From the NCBI RefSeq assembly GCF_000717275.1, contig NZ_JNYV01000002.1, positions 1,178,001 to 1,242,000 on the forward strand: a DNA stretch of 64,000 nucleotides. Reading direction: 5' to 3'. This stretch comes from Kitasatospora arboriphila (lineage in GTDB: Bacteria; Actinomycetota; Actinomycetes; Mycobacteriales; Mycobacteriaceae). Made by a program: the position numbers and the translations under genes. The notes beneath the pieces were generated by a model, which saw nothing but the letters and a program-made list of their open reading frames with translations, did no database searches and was not told where the DNA came from. Positions 1 through 9,792 of the stretch are shown piece by piece; positions within the stretch are counted from its first letter, which is position 1; the number at the start of each line of letters is the position of its first letter.

Positions 1-95
1 GGACCTGCCGGGCCGCCTTTACCCAGGTCCGGGTTCGGCGCGGGATTGTTGCCCGGGTAGTTGGGGTCGGGGCCTGGATACTGCGGTCCGCTCAT
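1..95 (-). CDS. Pro/Gly-rich protein, N-terminal fragment
   Basis: Only the first 31 codons of a leftward gene lie in the window; the rest is beyond base 1. The peptide starts MSGPQYPGPDPNYPGN and is dominated by Pro, Gly, Asn and Asp. Such N-termini are common on actinobacterial small membrane proteins (for example DUF4190-type), where a disordered cytoplasmic tail precedes transmembrane helices. A purine-rich GAGAGGAA lies about 9 nt before the ATG and supports this start. Function cannot be assigned from the fragment. Confidence 0.6.
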   Translation of the reverse strand, partial: MSGPQYPGPDPNYPGNNPAPNPDLGKGGPAG

Positions 96-418
96 GACGT
101 TCGATTCCTCTCGCGGCGAAGGCACGCTTCGCACCTACCTGATGGTCGTGACGAGTCTAAACCGGACAAAGGTGGGTTGCCGGTTGTTTGGACCCCTGAG
201 GGGTGTCTAGCCAGCGTTGATTCGAGTGAGCGATCATCGACCGCCGCTTGGCGTTTGAGCAGGTCAGTGGATTTTCGGCGTCGATCGGTTGCCTGCATCT
301 GCGGCGATCACCGGTTACCGGCACCGTGAATACAAGGCCGGATCGCTATTCCGTTCGAATGATCGCTCGGCGTGCCGTCTGCCCGTGGAGTTCGCATGGC
401 GCGGCGTTCTGGTGCCGA
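96..418. other. Intergenic stretch, no supported gene
   Basis: This stretch holds the upstream region of the leftward Pro/Gly-rich gene and the 3' side of gluQ. The open frames on either strand overlap each other, have poor starts and no recognisable motif. I see no clear terminator hairpin or operator here. Confidence 0.5.
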
Positions 419-1363
419 TCAGCACCTCAGCATTGCACTCGGTTCGAAGACCCAGGGATCGCGGGGCAGATCGTCGGGATCGAATCGGGCGAGCAGCCGA
501 TCGATGGTCACCGGCTCGTTCGGGGCTGCCATTTTCAACGACGCGGCGATGAGTGACAGAACACGCTGTGTGTCAATGCCGCCCAGGGCCAGGTCCGACA
601 GCGTGACAGCACCGTCGCGCTTGGCGAGCCTTGCGCCAGCCGTGTTCAGGACGAGTGGCACGTGGGCATAGACAGGTGGCGAAATGTGAAGCAGCGTGGC
701 CAGATAACTCTGTCGAGGAGCTGAGCTGAGGAGGTCGTCGGCACGAACCACCTGATCCACTCCTTGAGCGTCGTCGTCGATGACCACGGCAAGGTTGTAT
801 GCCGGTATGCCATCGCCGCGGCGGAGGACGAAGTCGTCAACCACCCCGGTATGACGGCCGAGAAGTGCGTCGACGACGGTGAACTCGGCAACCTCCGCGC
901 GAAGCCGAATGGCAGGTGGGCGACCGGTGTCGCGTTTGGCTTGTCGTTGCGCTTCGGTGAGGTCGCGGCAGGTCCCCGGGTAGGCGCCCGCCGGCGCATG
1001 CGGTGCGGATGGGGCCTCGAGGATTTCGCGCCGCGTGCAGAAGCACTCGTACGTCAGTCCCCGTCGCTCCAGGTCGCTGATCGCGACGTCGTAGGAGAGT
1101 CGACGTTGCGACTGCCACATCACCGGAGGGTCCCAGGTGATCCCCAACGCCGACAGATCGGCGAGCTGCCGGTCTGCTGCCCCCGGTGCCACCCGATCGA
1201 GATCTTCCATTCGCACCACGAAGCGACGGCCGGTCGAACGGGCAAACAACCAGGCGAGCAACGCGGTACGGAGATTGCCGATGTGCAGATCACCCGACGG
1301 CGACGGCGCGTACCGTCCCGCACCGCTCGGGCGGCCCGGTTCGTCTCGGCGGCAATCGTTCAC
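419..1363 (-). CDS. gluQ: Glutamyl-Q tRNA(Asp) synthetase
   Basis: A truncated class I glutamyl-tRNA synthetase paralogue of 314 aa that lacks the anticodon-binding domain. The family attaches glutamate to queuosine at position 34 of tRNA-Asp. The class I HIGH-like motif (HIGN, residues 27-30) follows RYAPSPSG. The zinc-binding pattern C-x-C ... Y ... C is seen in YECFCTRREI and AYPGTC. The KMSKS-like loop reads RLAKRDG. The GTG start was chosen because it places the APSPSG motif near residue 20, as in the family. Longer in-frame extensions run back over ligC on the other strand and are not credible. It is divergent from ligC with about 34 bp between them. Confidence 0.88.
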   Translation of the reverse strand: MNDCRRDEPGRPSGAGRYAPSPSGDLHIGNLRTALLAWLFARSTGRRFVVRMEDLDRVAPGAADRQLADLSALGITWDPPVMWQSQRRLSYDVAISDLERRGLTYECFCTRREILEAPSAPHAPAGAYPGTCRDLTEAQRQAKRDTGRPPAIRLRAEVAEFTVVDALLGRHTGVVDDFVLRRGDGIPAYNLAVVIDDDAQGVDQVVRADDLLSSAPRQSYLATLLHISPPVYAHVPLVLNTAGARLAKRDGAVTLSDLALGGIDTQRVLSLIAASLKMAAPNEPVTIDRLLARFDPDDLPRDPWVFEPSAMLRC

Positions 1364-1397
1364 CCGAACGAGGGTACAAGTGCAAGGATGGGACATC

Positions 1398-2438
1398 ATG
1401 GACCTTCCTGTGATGCCGCCGGTGGTACCGATGCTGGCCAAATCCGCTGCCAAGATCCCCGATGAGGCCGGCGCCGCGGTGTGGTCGCATGAGCCCAAAT
1501 GGGACGGGTTTCGGGCCATCATCTTTCGCGATGGCGATGAGGTGGTCATCGGGTCGCGCGGTGGCAAGGACCTCGGACGGTACTTCCCCGAACTGATCGA
1601 GGCGGCCCGAGAGGAATTGCCGGACAGGGTGGTTGTCGACGGTGAGATCGGCGTACAGGCCGATCTCGGTGGGGTTCGCCGGCTCAGCTGGGACGCCCTG
1701 TCCATCCGGATCCATCCCGCGAAATCCCGGGTCACGATGCTCGCCGAGCAGACCCCGGCGATGTTCATCGGGTTCGACGCACTGGCCACCGGCGACAGGG
1801 ATCTCACCCGGGAGCCGTTCTCCACCCGCCGCGAGGTCCTGCTGGAATCGATCCCGGGGGCCGGACGTTGCCGGGTGAGTCGGGTGACCACCGATGCCGA
1901 CCTTGCGCAGAACTGGTTCTCCGAGTTCGAAGGCGCAGGTCTCGACGGCGTCGTCAGCAAGCGGCTCGACGGGATCTACCTGCCGGGCAAGCGGGAGATG
2001 ATCAAGGTCAAGCACAAGCGCAGCGCCGACTGCGTCGTGATCGGGTACCGCGTCCACAAGAGTGGTACCGGTCTGGGTTCGATGTTGCTGGGGCTCTACA
2101 GAGACGGTGATCTCCGCATGGTCGGCGGAGCCGGCGCGTTCTCGGACGCGAAGCGAATCGAGTTGCAGGAGATGCTCGAACCGATGCGGCTCGACCCCGA
2201 CAACGTCGCCGAGGGCGAACCGAGCCGCTGGAAAGAGAAGGGGTCCTCGCAGTGGATCCCCATCCGCCCGGAACTCGTCGTTGAGGTCGCCTACGACCAG
2301 ATGGAGGGCGACAGGTTCCGGCACACCGTGCAATTCGTGCGGTGGCGTCCCGACCGTGAACCCGAGAGCTGCGGCTACGAACAGCTCGAGGTCCCGCTCA
2401 CCTACGACCTTTTCGACGTCCTGGAGGGACAAGACTGA
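1398..2438 (+). CDS. ligC: ATP-dependent DNA ligase LigC type
   Basis: Stand-alone ATP-dependent DNA ligase of 346 aa. The adenylation motif I is EPKWDGFR with Lys35 as the AMP-accepting residue, followed by the RGG-type motif (SRGGKDLG) and an OB-fold C-terminus. It lacks the polymerase and phosphoesterase domains of full LigD. Length and its partner match mycobacterial LigC (Rv3731), which sits beside Prim-PolC and works in gap-filling excision repair. The start ATG gives MDLPVMPPVVPMLA, the usual LigC N-terminus. The stop overlaps the next start (TGATG), so it is translationally coupled to the primase-polymerase. Confidence 0.9.
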   Translation: MDLPVMPPVVPMLAKSAAKIPDEAGAAVWSHEPKWDGFRAIIFRDGDEVVIGSRGGKDLGRYFPELIEAAREELPDRVVVDGEIGVQADLGGVRRLSWDALSIRIHPAKSRVTMLAEQTPAMFIGFDALATGDRDLTREPFSTRREVLLESIPGAGRCRVSRVTTDADLAQNWFSEFEGAGLDGVVSKRLDGIYLPGKREMIKVKHKRSADCVVIGYRVHKSGTGLGSMLLGLYRDGDLRMVGGAGAFSDAKRIELQEMLEPMRLDPDNVAEGEPSRWKEKGSSQWIPIRPELVVEVAYDQMEGDRFRHTVQFVRWRPDREPESCGYEQLEVPLTYDLFDVLEGQD

Positions 2439-3481
2439 TGGCGAAAGCTCCGGCCGAAGAACTCGATGTCGACGGAACCGCGGTGCGGTTGTCCAACCCC
2501 GACAAGATCTACTTCCCCCAGCTCGGCGAAAAAGGCGGCCGCAAAAGGGATTTGGTGGAGTACTACCGCACGGTGGCGCTGCAGGGTGCGATGCTGACGG
2601 CCCTGCGCGACCGACCGACCTTCCTGCAGCGTTTCCCCGACGGCATCGAAGGTGAGGAGATCTACCAAAAGCGTGTGGCGGCCAAACGGCCCGACTTCGT
2701 GGAGTCGACGTCGATCACCTTTCCCTCCGGCCGCAAGGCCGACGCCATCCGGACCACCAGCGCGCCGGTCATCGTGTGGGCGGCCAATCTGGGGACTGTC
2801 ACATTTCATCCGTGGCCCACGATCGCCCCGGACAACGACCACCCCGATCAGCTCCGGATCGACCTCGACCCGCAGCCGGGCACGGACTTCGCCGACGCGC
2901 GCCGTGTTGCCATCGACGTGTTGCGGCCACTGCTCGACGAGTTGGGTCTCGTCGGTTTCCCCAAGACCTCGGGCGGACGCGGTCTACACGTGTTTGTGCC
3001 CATCGAGCCGCGCTGGGATTTCATCGAGACCCGGCGTGCGGTGATCGCCCTGGCGCGTGAGCTCGAACGCCGCGACAGTGCGTCGGTCACCACCTCGTGG
3101 TGGAAAGAAGAGCGCGGAGAGCGGCTCTTCATCGACTTCAATCAGAACGCCCGCGACCGCACGATGGCCGCCGGATATTCGGCGCGGCGCACCCCGACGG
3201 CGACGGTGTCGACGCCGGTGACCTGGGACGAGCTGGCCGACGTCGATCCCCTGGACTGCACCATCGCCACTGTTCCGACGTTACTGGAACGCCGGGGAGA
3301 TCCCATGGCGGACATCGGCGATCATCCTGGGAGTCTCGAGCTGCTGCTCGAATGGGTGGCGCGCGACGAAAAGGATGGGCTGGGCGACATGCCCTATCCG
3401 CCGAGCTACCCGAAGATGCCGGGTGAACCCAAGCGTGTTCAGCCGTCGCGGGCCCGTCACGACGACGAGTCGGAGTCCTGA
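2438..3481 (+). CDS. Primase-polymerase Prim-PolC (LigD-type polymerase domain)
   Basis: Archaeo-eukaryotic-primase-type polymerase of 347 aa, a stand-alone version of the LigD polymerase domain. Visible family features are LSNPDKIYFP at the N-terminus, the catalytic acidic motif in RIDLDPQPGTDF, and SGGRGLHVFVPI with the conserved His. The family incorporates ribonucleotides and fills short gaps; with LigC it forms a short-patch excision repair pair in mycobacteria. It shares one base with the ligC stop. No Ku gene is visible in the window, so a classical NHEJ role is not supported by context. Confidence 0.88.
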   Translation: MAKAPAEELDVDGTAVRLSNPDKIYFPQLGEKGGRKRDLVEYYRTVALQGAMLTALRDRPTFLQRFPDGIEGEEIYQKRVAAKRPDFVESTSITFPSGRKADAIRTTSAPVIVWAANLGTVTFHPWPTIAPDNDHPDQLRIDLDPQPGTDFADARRVAIDVLRPLLDELGLVGFPKTSGGRGLHVFVPIEPRWDFIETRRAVIALARELERRDSASVTTSWWKEERGERLFIDFNQNARDRTMAAGYSARRTPTATVSTPVTWDELADVDPLDCTIATVPTLLERRGDPMADIGDHPGSLELLLEWVARDEKDGLGDMPYPPSYPKMPGEPKRVQPSRARHDDESES

Positions 3482-3493
3482 GCCGTTCGTTTT

Positions 3494-3548
3494 GTCCCCG
3501 TGAGACCCAGCCGAGGGTGTAGTGCCCTCGGCGGACCGTCACGGGGAC
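3494..3548 (+). terminator. Two-tier hairpin after prim-polC
   Basis: Outer arms GTCCCCGTGA (3494-3503) and TCACGGGGAC (3539-3548) are perfectly complementary over 10 bp. Inside them, GCCGAGGG (3510-3517) pairs perfectly with CCCTCGGC (3525-3532). It lies 13 nt after the prim-polC stop and has no T-run after it, so it may act as a hairpin terminator of the kind common in high-GC actinobacteria or protect the 3' end. Confidence 0.6.
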
Positions 3549-3615
3549 GATCTGTGCGCCCGACCATACGACTTCACGGCGAGCAGACTCAGACATCACC
3601 TGACAGAATCCGGCC

Positions 3616-5340
3616 ATGGAACTGCTGCTTCTGGTACTTCTCGGCGCGGTTGTCGTCACGGCGTTCGCGGATCGTCGCGGAATGCAGCCCGCGCTCATCA
3701 TTCTGGTGGTCGGACTGCTGGTCTCGTTCATCCCCGGTCTGCCCCGGGTGGAGCTGGAGTCCGACATCCTGCTGACGGTGGTGTTGCCGCCACTGCTCTA
3801 CTCGGCGGCGCTGAACTTCTCGTTCCCTAGCTTCCTGCGCAACATCAAACCGATCCTCGGTCTCGGCGTGGCCATGGTGGTGGTCACGGCGTTCGCGGTG
3901 GGAGCCGTTGCCACGGTCGCCATCCCGGAGTTCACCTTCCTTCTCGCACTGTTACTCGGGGCCATCGTCGCCCCGCCCGATGCCGTGACCGCAGTCGCGA
4001 TCGGGCGCAAACTGGGTCTGCCGAAGCGCGTGATGGCAATCCTGACCGGCGAGTCCTTGGTGAACGACGCAGCCGCGTTGTCGTTGTTCGCGATCGCCGT
4101 GTCGCAGATCGCCCACACCCACGCGTTCATCGGGAATCCGGTGCTGCTCTTCAGCTACAGCGCGGTGCTCGGACCCGTCGTCGGAATCGTCATCGGGTTC
4201 GGCACCCTGTGGATCCGGCGTCACCTGCAGAACCCGGCGCTGGAAACGGTTCTCGGCTTCACCGTCCCGTTCGCGGCTTTTGTTGCCGCCGAACACATCC
4301 ACGCGTCCGGCGTGCTCGCGGTGGTGATCGCCGGATTCGTGGTCGGGTCGGGTTCGGTTCATGCCGGCTACCAGACTCGTCTGCAGGAGCGCTATGTGTG
4401 GAACTCGGTGGACGTGCTCCTGGAAGCATTTGTGTTCGCCTACATAGGTTTACAGCTCAGGTTCATCATTGACGAGCTGCGCGAGGCGCGGGAGTCGCTC
4501 GTCGGGGTGGCGGTGGCGTCGGTTGTTGTCCTGCTCGTGGTGCTTGTCATCCGCCCGTTTGCCGTGTTCCTCATGTTCGGCCGGGGCTTGCTGCAACGGC
4601 ACGTCGAGAAGACGGTCAGCTCGTCGCAGATCGCTGCGGGCCCTCGCGTCCCGCGACGGATCAGTGAGTCGGGCAAGGATCCGACCGCCAAGCGTGAGAA
4701 GAAACGGCCGGCTGCCGTCAAACGCCTGACCGCCTCGATGGACAAGCGGACGCTCACCTTCCAGGAGAGTCTGGTGGTGTCGTGGACGGGTATGCGCGGT
4801 GTGGTGACGTTGGCTGCCGCGTCCGGCATCCCGGCGACCCTGGAATCGGGGGAGCCGTTCCCGGAGCGTGCTGCGATCCAGGCGATCGCCTTTGTGGTCG
4901 CGGTGGGCACCATCTTGATCCAGGGGACCAGCCTGCCCTGGCTCATCGCACGCTTGCATCTGCACTCCGAGGAGGAAGAGCAGTACGCAGCTCGCGAGAC
5001 GTCGAAAGCGGAGAGCATCGTGCACTTCGCCGGAGATGGGGTGATCGAGGACTTCGTGGCCGAACCGCCCTCCACCCTCGATGCCAAGACCGTCGAGTTC
5101 ATCCGGTCGACCGTCGCGCGGCAGGTGCGTGACGCCGAGGAGATGCCCGATCCCGAAGCCCACACCGAGCGTGCGGAGACGTTCGCCAAGCTCTATCGGG
5201 AGGTGCTGGCGGCCCAGCGTCATGCCTTGATCGCCAGCCGTGACGCCGGAGAGGTGGACGACGAGGCCGTCCGCGCGATGCTCGAACGCCTCGATCTGCA
5301 GGAAGCCGGCCTGTCGGCGAGACTCGAGAGCCGCCTCTGA
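3616..5340 (+). CDS. CPA1-family Na+/H+ (cation/proton) antiporter
   Basis: Integral membrane protein of 574 aa with about 12 predicted transmembrane segments in the first 460 residues and a soluble, charged C-terminal tail (from about residue 455). The CPA1 signature is present: LGAIVAPPDAVTAVAIGRKL followed by GESLVNDAAAL, where the ND pair carries the ion-binding Asp. A basic insertion of about 60 residues (near 325-385, KREKKRPAAVKR) separates the last helices, an expected cytoplasmic loop. Such proteins exchange Na+ or K+ for H+ in pH and salt homeostasis. CAGAAT sits 6 nt before the ATG, so the transcript may be leaderless. Ion specificity cannot be read from sequence. Confidence 0.85.
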   Translation: MELLLLVLLGAVVVTAFADRRGMQPALIILVVGLLVSFIPGLPRVELESDILLTVVLPPLLYSAALNFSFPSFLRNIKPILGLGVAMVVVTAFAVGAVATVAIPEFTFLLALLLGAIVAPPDAVTAVAIGRKLGLPKRVMAILTGESLVNDAAALSLFAIAVSQIAHTHAFIGNPVLLFSYSAVLGPVVGIVIGFGTLWIRRHLQNPALETVLGFTVPFAAFVAAEHIHASGVLAVVIAGFVVGSGSVHAGYQTRLQERYVWNSVDVLLEAFVFAYIGLQLRFIIDELREARESLVGVAVASVVVLLVVLVIRPFAVFLMFGRGLLQRHVEKTVSSSQIAAGPRVPRRISESGKDPTAKREKKRPAAVKRLTASMDKRTLTFQESLVVSWTGMRGVVTLAAASGIPATLESGEPFPERAAIQAIAFVVAVGTILIQGTSLPWLIARLHLHSEEEEQYAARETSKAESIVHFAGDGVIEDFVAEPPSTLDAKTVEFIRSTVARQVRDAEEMPDPEAHTERAETFAKLYREVLAAQRHALIASRDAGEVDDEAVRAMLERLDLQEAGLSARLESRL

Positions 5341-5411
5341 CTTCCCGAAATGGTGGGTTCGGGTGAGGCTCACCTGGGCGAATGCTCACCCGAAGCCACC
5401 ACTTTCGGAAG
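5341..5411. repeat. Long imperfect inverted repeat between antiporter and tRNA-Ser
   Basis: Two 27-nt arms (5341-5367 and 5385-5411) are complementary at about 23 of 27 positions around a 17-nt loop. It starts immediately after the antiporter stop and ends one base before the encoded CCA of the convergent tRNA-Ser. It can fold on either strand and probably serves as a bidirectional terminator. It has no T-tract. Confidence 0.65.
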
Positions 5412-5412
5412 T

Positions 5413-5501
5413 TGGCGGAGGATAGGGGATTCGAACCCCTGAGGGCTGTTAACCCAACCCGCGTTCCAGGCGAGCGCCATAGGCCACTAGGCGAATCCTC
5501 C
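5413..5501 (-). tRNA. tRNA-Ser(GGA)
   Basis: Read on the minus strand it begins GGAGGATTCGCC and ends ATCCTCCGCCA. The 7-bp acceptor stem is perfect, the discriminator is G, and the CCA end is encoded. The anticodon stem CTCGC/GCGGG encloses the 7-nt loop CTGGAAC with anticodon GGA, which reads serine UCC/UCU codons. A long variable arm (class II) and the T-loop GGTTCGAATCC are present. Position of the mature 5' end is 5501. Confidence 0.96.
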
Positions 5502-5596
5502 GTGGGGGAGCTTACCGGTCGGGAGGTGACCTGCCAAAAACGGGCTGGTGAGGTGACCAGTTTTCGGCACGCGCACCGGGCGGCTACACTCGATCC

Positions 5597-5690
5597 CGGA
5601 TCCCGCGCGGCGTGCATCCTGTGAACTCCCCCAGGGCCGGAAGGCAGCAAGGGTCAGCGGGCTCTCTCGGGTGCGCGGGGTCCCCTACTT
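5597..5690 (+). ncRNA. ffs: Signal recognition particle RNA, small bacterial (4.5S) type
   Basis: The conserved apical domain of bacterial SRP RNA is seen around 5634-5654 (GGCCGGAAGGCAGCAAGGG), including the GGAA tetraloop and the Ffh-binding internal loops. Flanking sequences CCCGCGC near 5602 and GTGCGCGGGG near 5671 pair to form the basal stem. The RNA works with Ffh in co-translational membrane targeting. Ends are approximate because they were taken from the stem boundaries only. Confidence 0.92.
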
Positions 5691-5715
5691 TGTTCCCCAG
5701 CGAAGCGCGCGATGA

Positions 5716-7035
<1,320 letters not shown>

Positions 7036-7147
7036 CATCACGCAGGAACCCTCGCTCGGTGATCGAGAAGGGCCGATGCTCGAGAAAGGCGCATCCCGGT
7101 TGGGCATCGAGTCCGCTCCGCACATCCGTTCGCAGGAGCGCACAGCA

Positions 7148-8428
7148 GTGACACACGGCCCGGTGTTGCCGAGGCCTGCCGTTGTTGTCGCGGTGTCCCT
7201 CGCGCTCGGCCTGCTCGCGGTGTATCTGCAACATCTGGCCGTCCCGATCGACACCCCGTACTGGGGGGTCTTCGGTAACCAACTCGACCTGGCGGTGTAT
7301 CGAGAAGGCGCGCAAGCGGTACTCGACGGTGACCGCCTGTACGAGGCCAAACTCGTGGGCGTCATGGATTACACCTACGCGCCGGTGTCGGTGATCCTGT
7401 TCATGCCGTTTGCGGCGATGTCGCTTGAACTCGCGCGGATCGTCTGGATGGTCGGCATCTTCGTCGCCCTCTATCTCTGTATCACTCTCAGCTTCAAAAG
7501 CCTGCGGTACCAGATCAATTGGTCGGTTCGGATGTTTGCCGGCGCCCTTGTGCTGGTGAGCGCGCTGATGGAGCCGGTCCGCACCACCATGTGGTACGGC
7601 CAGATCAACGTGTTCCTCATGCTGCTCATCCTCTGGGATCTCTTGCAGGGCAGGCACAGTCGCATCCGCGGTCTCGGGGTGGGGATCGCTGCCGGGATCA
7701 AGTTGACGCCCCTGATCTTCGTGTTCTATCTCCTGATCAACCGCAACTGGCGCGCGGTGTGGCTGGCGGGTGCGGGGTTCGTGGGCACCATCGCGCTCGG
7801 GTTCGCGGTGATGCCCCGTGATTCCTGGAAGTACTGGAGCGGGACGTTCATCGACTCCAAGCGGGTCGGCGCCCCGAACACCGTCGGCAATCAATCGATC
7901 AGGGGAGCGTTGGCGAACCTGTGGCAGACCGATGCTCCCAACCCGTTGGTGTGGATCACCTTGGCCGTTGCGGCGCTCGCGCTCGGGATGACTGCGGCGT
8001 CACTGGCTCATCGAGCCGGGCATGAGTTGCTCGCCGTCACCCTCGTCGGTATGACGGGGACCGCGGTGTCGCCGATGTCGTGGGGACACCACTGGGTGTG
8101 GTTCGTCCCGGCCCTCGTGATCGGAATCCACCTGACGCTGCAGGCGCGGGGTGCGGTGGCCACAGCGCTGGCGTCGACAGCGGTGGTCGCATTGCTGGCG
8201 ACGACATTCATCTGGCGTACCTACCGTTCGTATCCGGTACTGCAGATCGAACGGGTCCTGCCGGACGGTTACTTCACCGGGCTGTACCACAAGGTCGGCA
8301 TCCCTGAGCTGCGCTGGTTCACCTATGACCCTTACAACTGGGTGTTCGTGGTGACAGCGGTGGCTGCCATCGTGTGTCTCGTCGTGAGGCGTCGCGTCGA
8401 GACTCCGGAGCCGGTCGCGGCGGGTTAG
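7148..8428 (+). CDS. GT87 (DUF2029) polyprenyl-phosphate-mannose-dependent mannosyltransferase, copy 1
   Basis: Multi-pass GT-C glycosyltransferase of about 426 aa with about 10 hydrophobic helices. Hallmarks of the family are the first-loop segment NQLDLAVYREGA with acidic residues near the membrane, DYTYAPVSVILFMPF, and GQINVFLMLLILWDLL followed by GIAAGIKLTPLIF. Relatives in mycobacteria add alpha-1,2-mannose units to PIMs, lipomannan or lipoarabinomannan at the outer face of the membrane. GTG 7148 was preferred because GGAG lies 9 nt upstream and it matches the N-terminus of the paralogue next door; an upstream ATG at 7076 with GAGAAGG is also possible. Confidence 0.78.
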   Translation: MTHGPVLPRPAVVVAVSLALGLLAVYLQHLAVPIDTPYWGVFGNQLDLAVYREGAQAVLDGDRLYEAKLVGVMDYTYAPVSVILFMPFAAMSLELARIVWMVGIFVALYLCITLSFKSLRYQINWSVRMFAGALVLVSALMEPVRTTMWYGQINVFLMLLILWDLLQGRHSRIRGLGVGIAAGIKLTPLIFVFYLLINRNWRAVWLAGAGFVGTIALGFAVMPRDSWKYWSGTFIDSKRVGAPNTVGNQSIRGALANLWQTDAPNPLVWITLAVAALALGMTAASLAHRAGHELLAVTLVGMTGTAVSPMSWGHHWVWFVPALVIGIHLTLQARGAVATALASTAVVALLATTFIWRTYRSYPVLQIERVLPDGYFTGLYHKVGIPELRWFTYDPYNWVFVVTAVAAIVCLVVRRRVETPEPVAAG

Positions 8429-8458
8429 CATCCCTGGACACGGGGTGAGGAGTTATGG

Positions 8459-9772
8459 GTGACAGCGGATCAAGCGCGCGCTGAGACAACGGACGACACG
8501 AGGGCGCAGCAGCGGTTTCCGAGTCACCCACTTCTGCTGATCGCGTTTGTGGTGGGCGCGGCCATTGCGCTGCTCGTGCAAGTCCGGTTCATTCCTCTGG
8601 ACGCCCCCATCTTCGGATTGTTCAAGAACCAGGTCGACCTCGACGTGTACCGCGCCGGGGCTCAGCACCTGTTGCATGGCCGGCAGCTGTACGACTTGCC
8701 GATGCTCCGGAACGGCCTGCTGTACACCTACACCCCGTTCTCGACCATCGTCTTCCAGCCTTTCGGCTGGATGAGCGCCGAGATGGCCGTGGACGTCTGG
8801 AGTGGCCTCATCTTCGTCACCCTGTACTGGGTCATCGTGGCCTCGTTCCGGAGTCTGGGCTACGAGATGAGCTGGTCGCTGGCCATCGTGGCCGCGGCGA
8901 TGGTCTGTGCCGTCACCTTGATGGAGCCGGTCCGCACCACGATCTGGTACGGGCAGATCAACGTCTTCTTGATGGCGATAGTCCTATGGGATCTGCTTCG
9001 GCCAGATGGCAGTCGGCTCAAGGGCATCGGTGTCGGTGTCGCGGCGGGCATCAAGCTGACCCCCGCGTTCTTTGTCGTCTACCTTGCCGTCACGAGACGG
9101 TGGCGCGCGGTGGTCGTGGTGGTCGCGGCCTTCGGCGCCACGATCCTGATCGGCTTCCTCGCGACGCCCCGGCAGTCGTGGAACTACTGGACCGATCGGG
9201 TGGTGAACTCCGACCGCGTCGGACCCACAGACGCTCCCAGCAATCAGTCGATCAAGGGCGCCCTGGCCACGGTGTTCGATACGACCACGCCCAGCAACGT
9301 GCTGTGGATTGCGTGTTCTGCACTTGCGGTGGTCCTCGGGATAGGCGCGGCCTGGCTGGCGCACCGTGCGGGCCAGGAGCTGCTCGCCCTGTGCCTGACC
9401 GGGATGACCACTGCGGCAGTGTCACCGTTCAGCTGGGGCCATCACTGGGTGTGGTTCGTACCCCTGCTGGTGTTCGCGGTGCACCTGCCGATCGCGGCGT
9501 GGCGCGCCGGCTCACGACCACTCGCCGGATTGTTGTGCCTCGCTCCGCCCGCTCTCTTCACCGCCGTGTTCATCTGGCGCAACTACCTCCCTGGAGGCGC
9601 CCTGGGCTTCAAGCCCTTCTACGGCACCGGCATGTTCATGACGCCGTTCCCGGACTGGCTCCGGTGGTTCTCCGCCGAGCCCTACCTGTGGGTCTTCGGC
9701 GTGACCGCGGTGTTGTGCATCGCCGTCTGGGGCCCGGGCGAACTGCGGGCCAGGGGTGTTGCGCGTCGATAA
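8459..9772 (+). CDS. GT87 (DUF2029) mannosyltransferase, copy 2
   Basis: Paralogue of the preceding gene, 437 aa, sharing long matching blocks: MEPVRTT.WYGQINVFLM, AAGIKLTP, NQSI+GALA and WGHHWVWFVP. It has the same topology and the acidic first loop (NQVDLDVYRAGAQHLL). The GTG start follows GAGGAG by 6 nt. The tandem arrangement with 30 bp between the genes suggests co-transcription and a recent duplication with divergence. The acceptor is unknown; arabinomannan or PIM-type glycolipids are the reasonable expectation in a mycolic-acid bacterium. Confidence 0.8.
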   Translation: MTADQARAETTDDTRAQQRFPSHPLLLIAFVVGAAIALLVQVRFIPLDAPIFGLFKNQVDLDVYRAGAQHLLHGRQLYDLPMLRNGLLYTYTPFSTIVFQPFGWMSAEMAVDVWSGLIFVTLYWVIVASFRSLGYEMSWSLAIVAAAMVCAVTLMEPVRTTIWYGQINVFLMAIVLWDLLRPDGSRLKGIGVGVAAGIKLTPAFFVVYLAVTRRWRAVVVVVAAFGATILIGFLATPRQSWNYWTDRVVNSDRVGPTDAPSNQSIKGALATVFDTTTPSNVLWIACSALAVVLGIGAAWLAHRAGQELLALCLTGMTTAAVSPFSWGHHWVWFVPLLVFAVHLPIAAWRAGSRPLAGLLCLAPPALFTAVFIWRNYLPGGALGFKPFYGTGMFMTPFPDWLRWFSAEPYLWVFGVTAVLCIAVWGPGELRARGVARR

Positions 9773-9792
9773 CTGTCCGACTTAGGAACGGG

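Noticed and set aside
1290..2432. 380-codon frame on the minus strand over ligC
   Set aside because: High-GC shadow of the ligC coding frame; no recognisable domain, and it overlaps gluQ.
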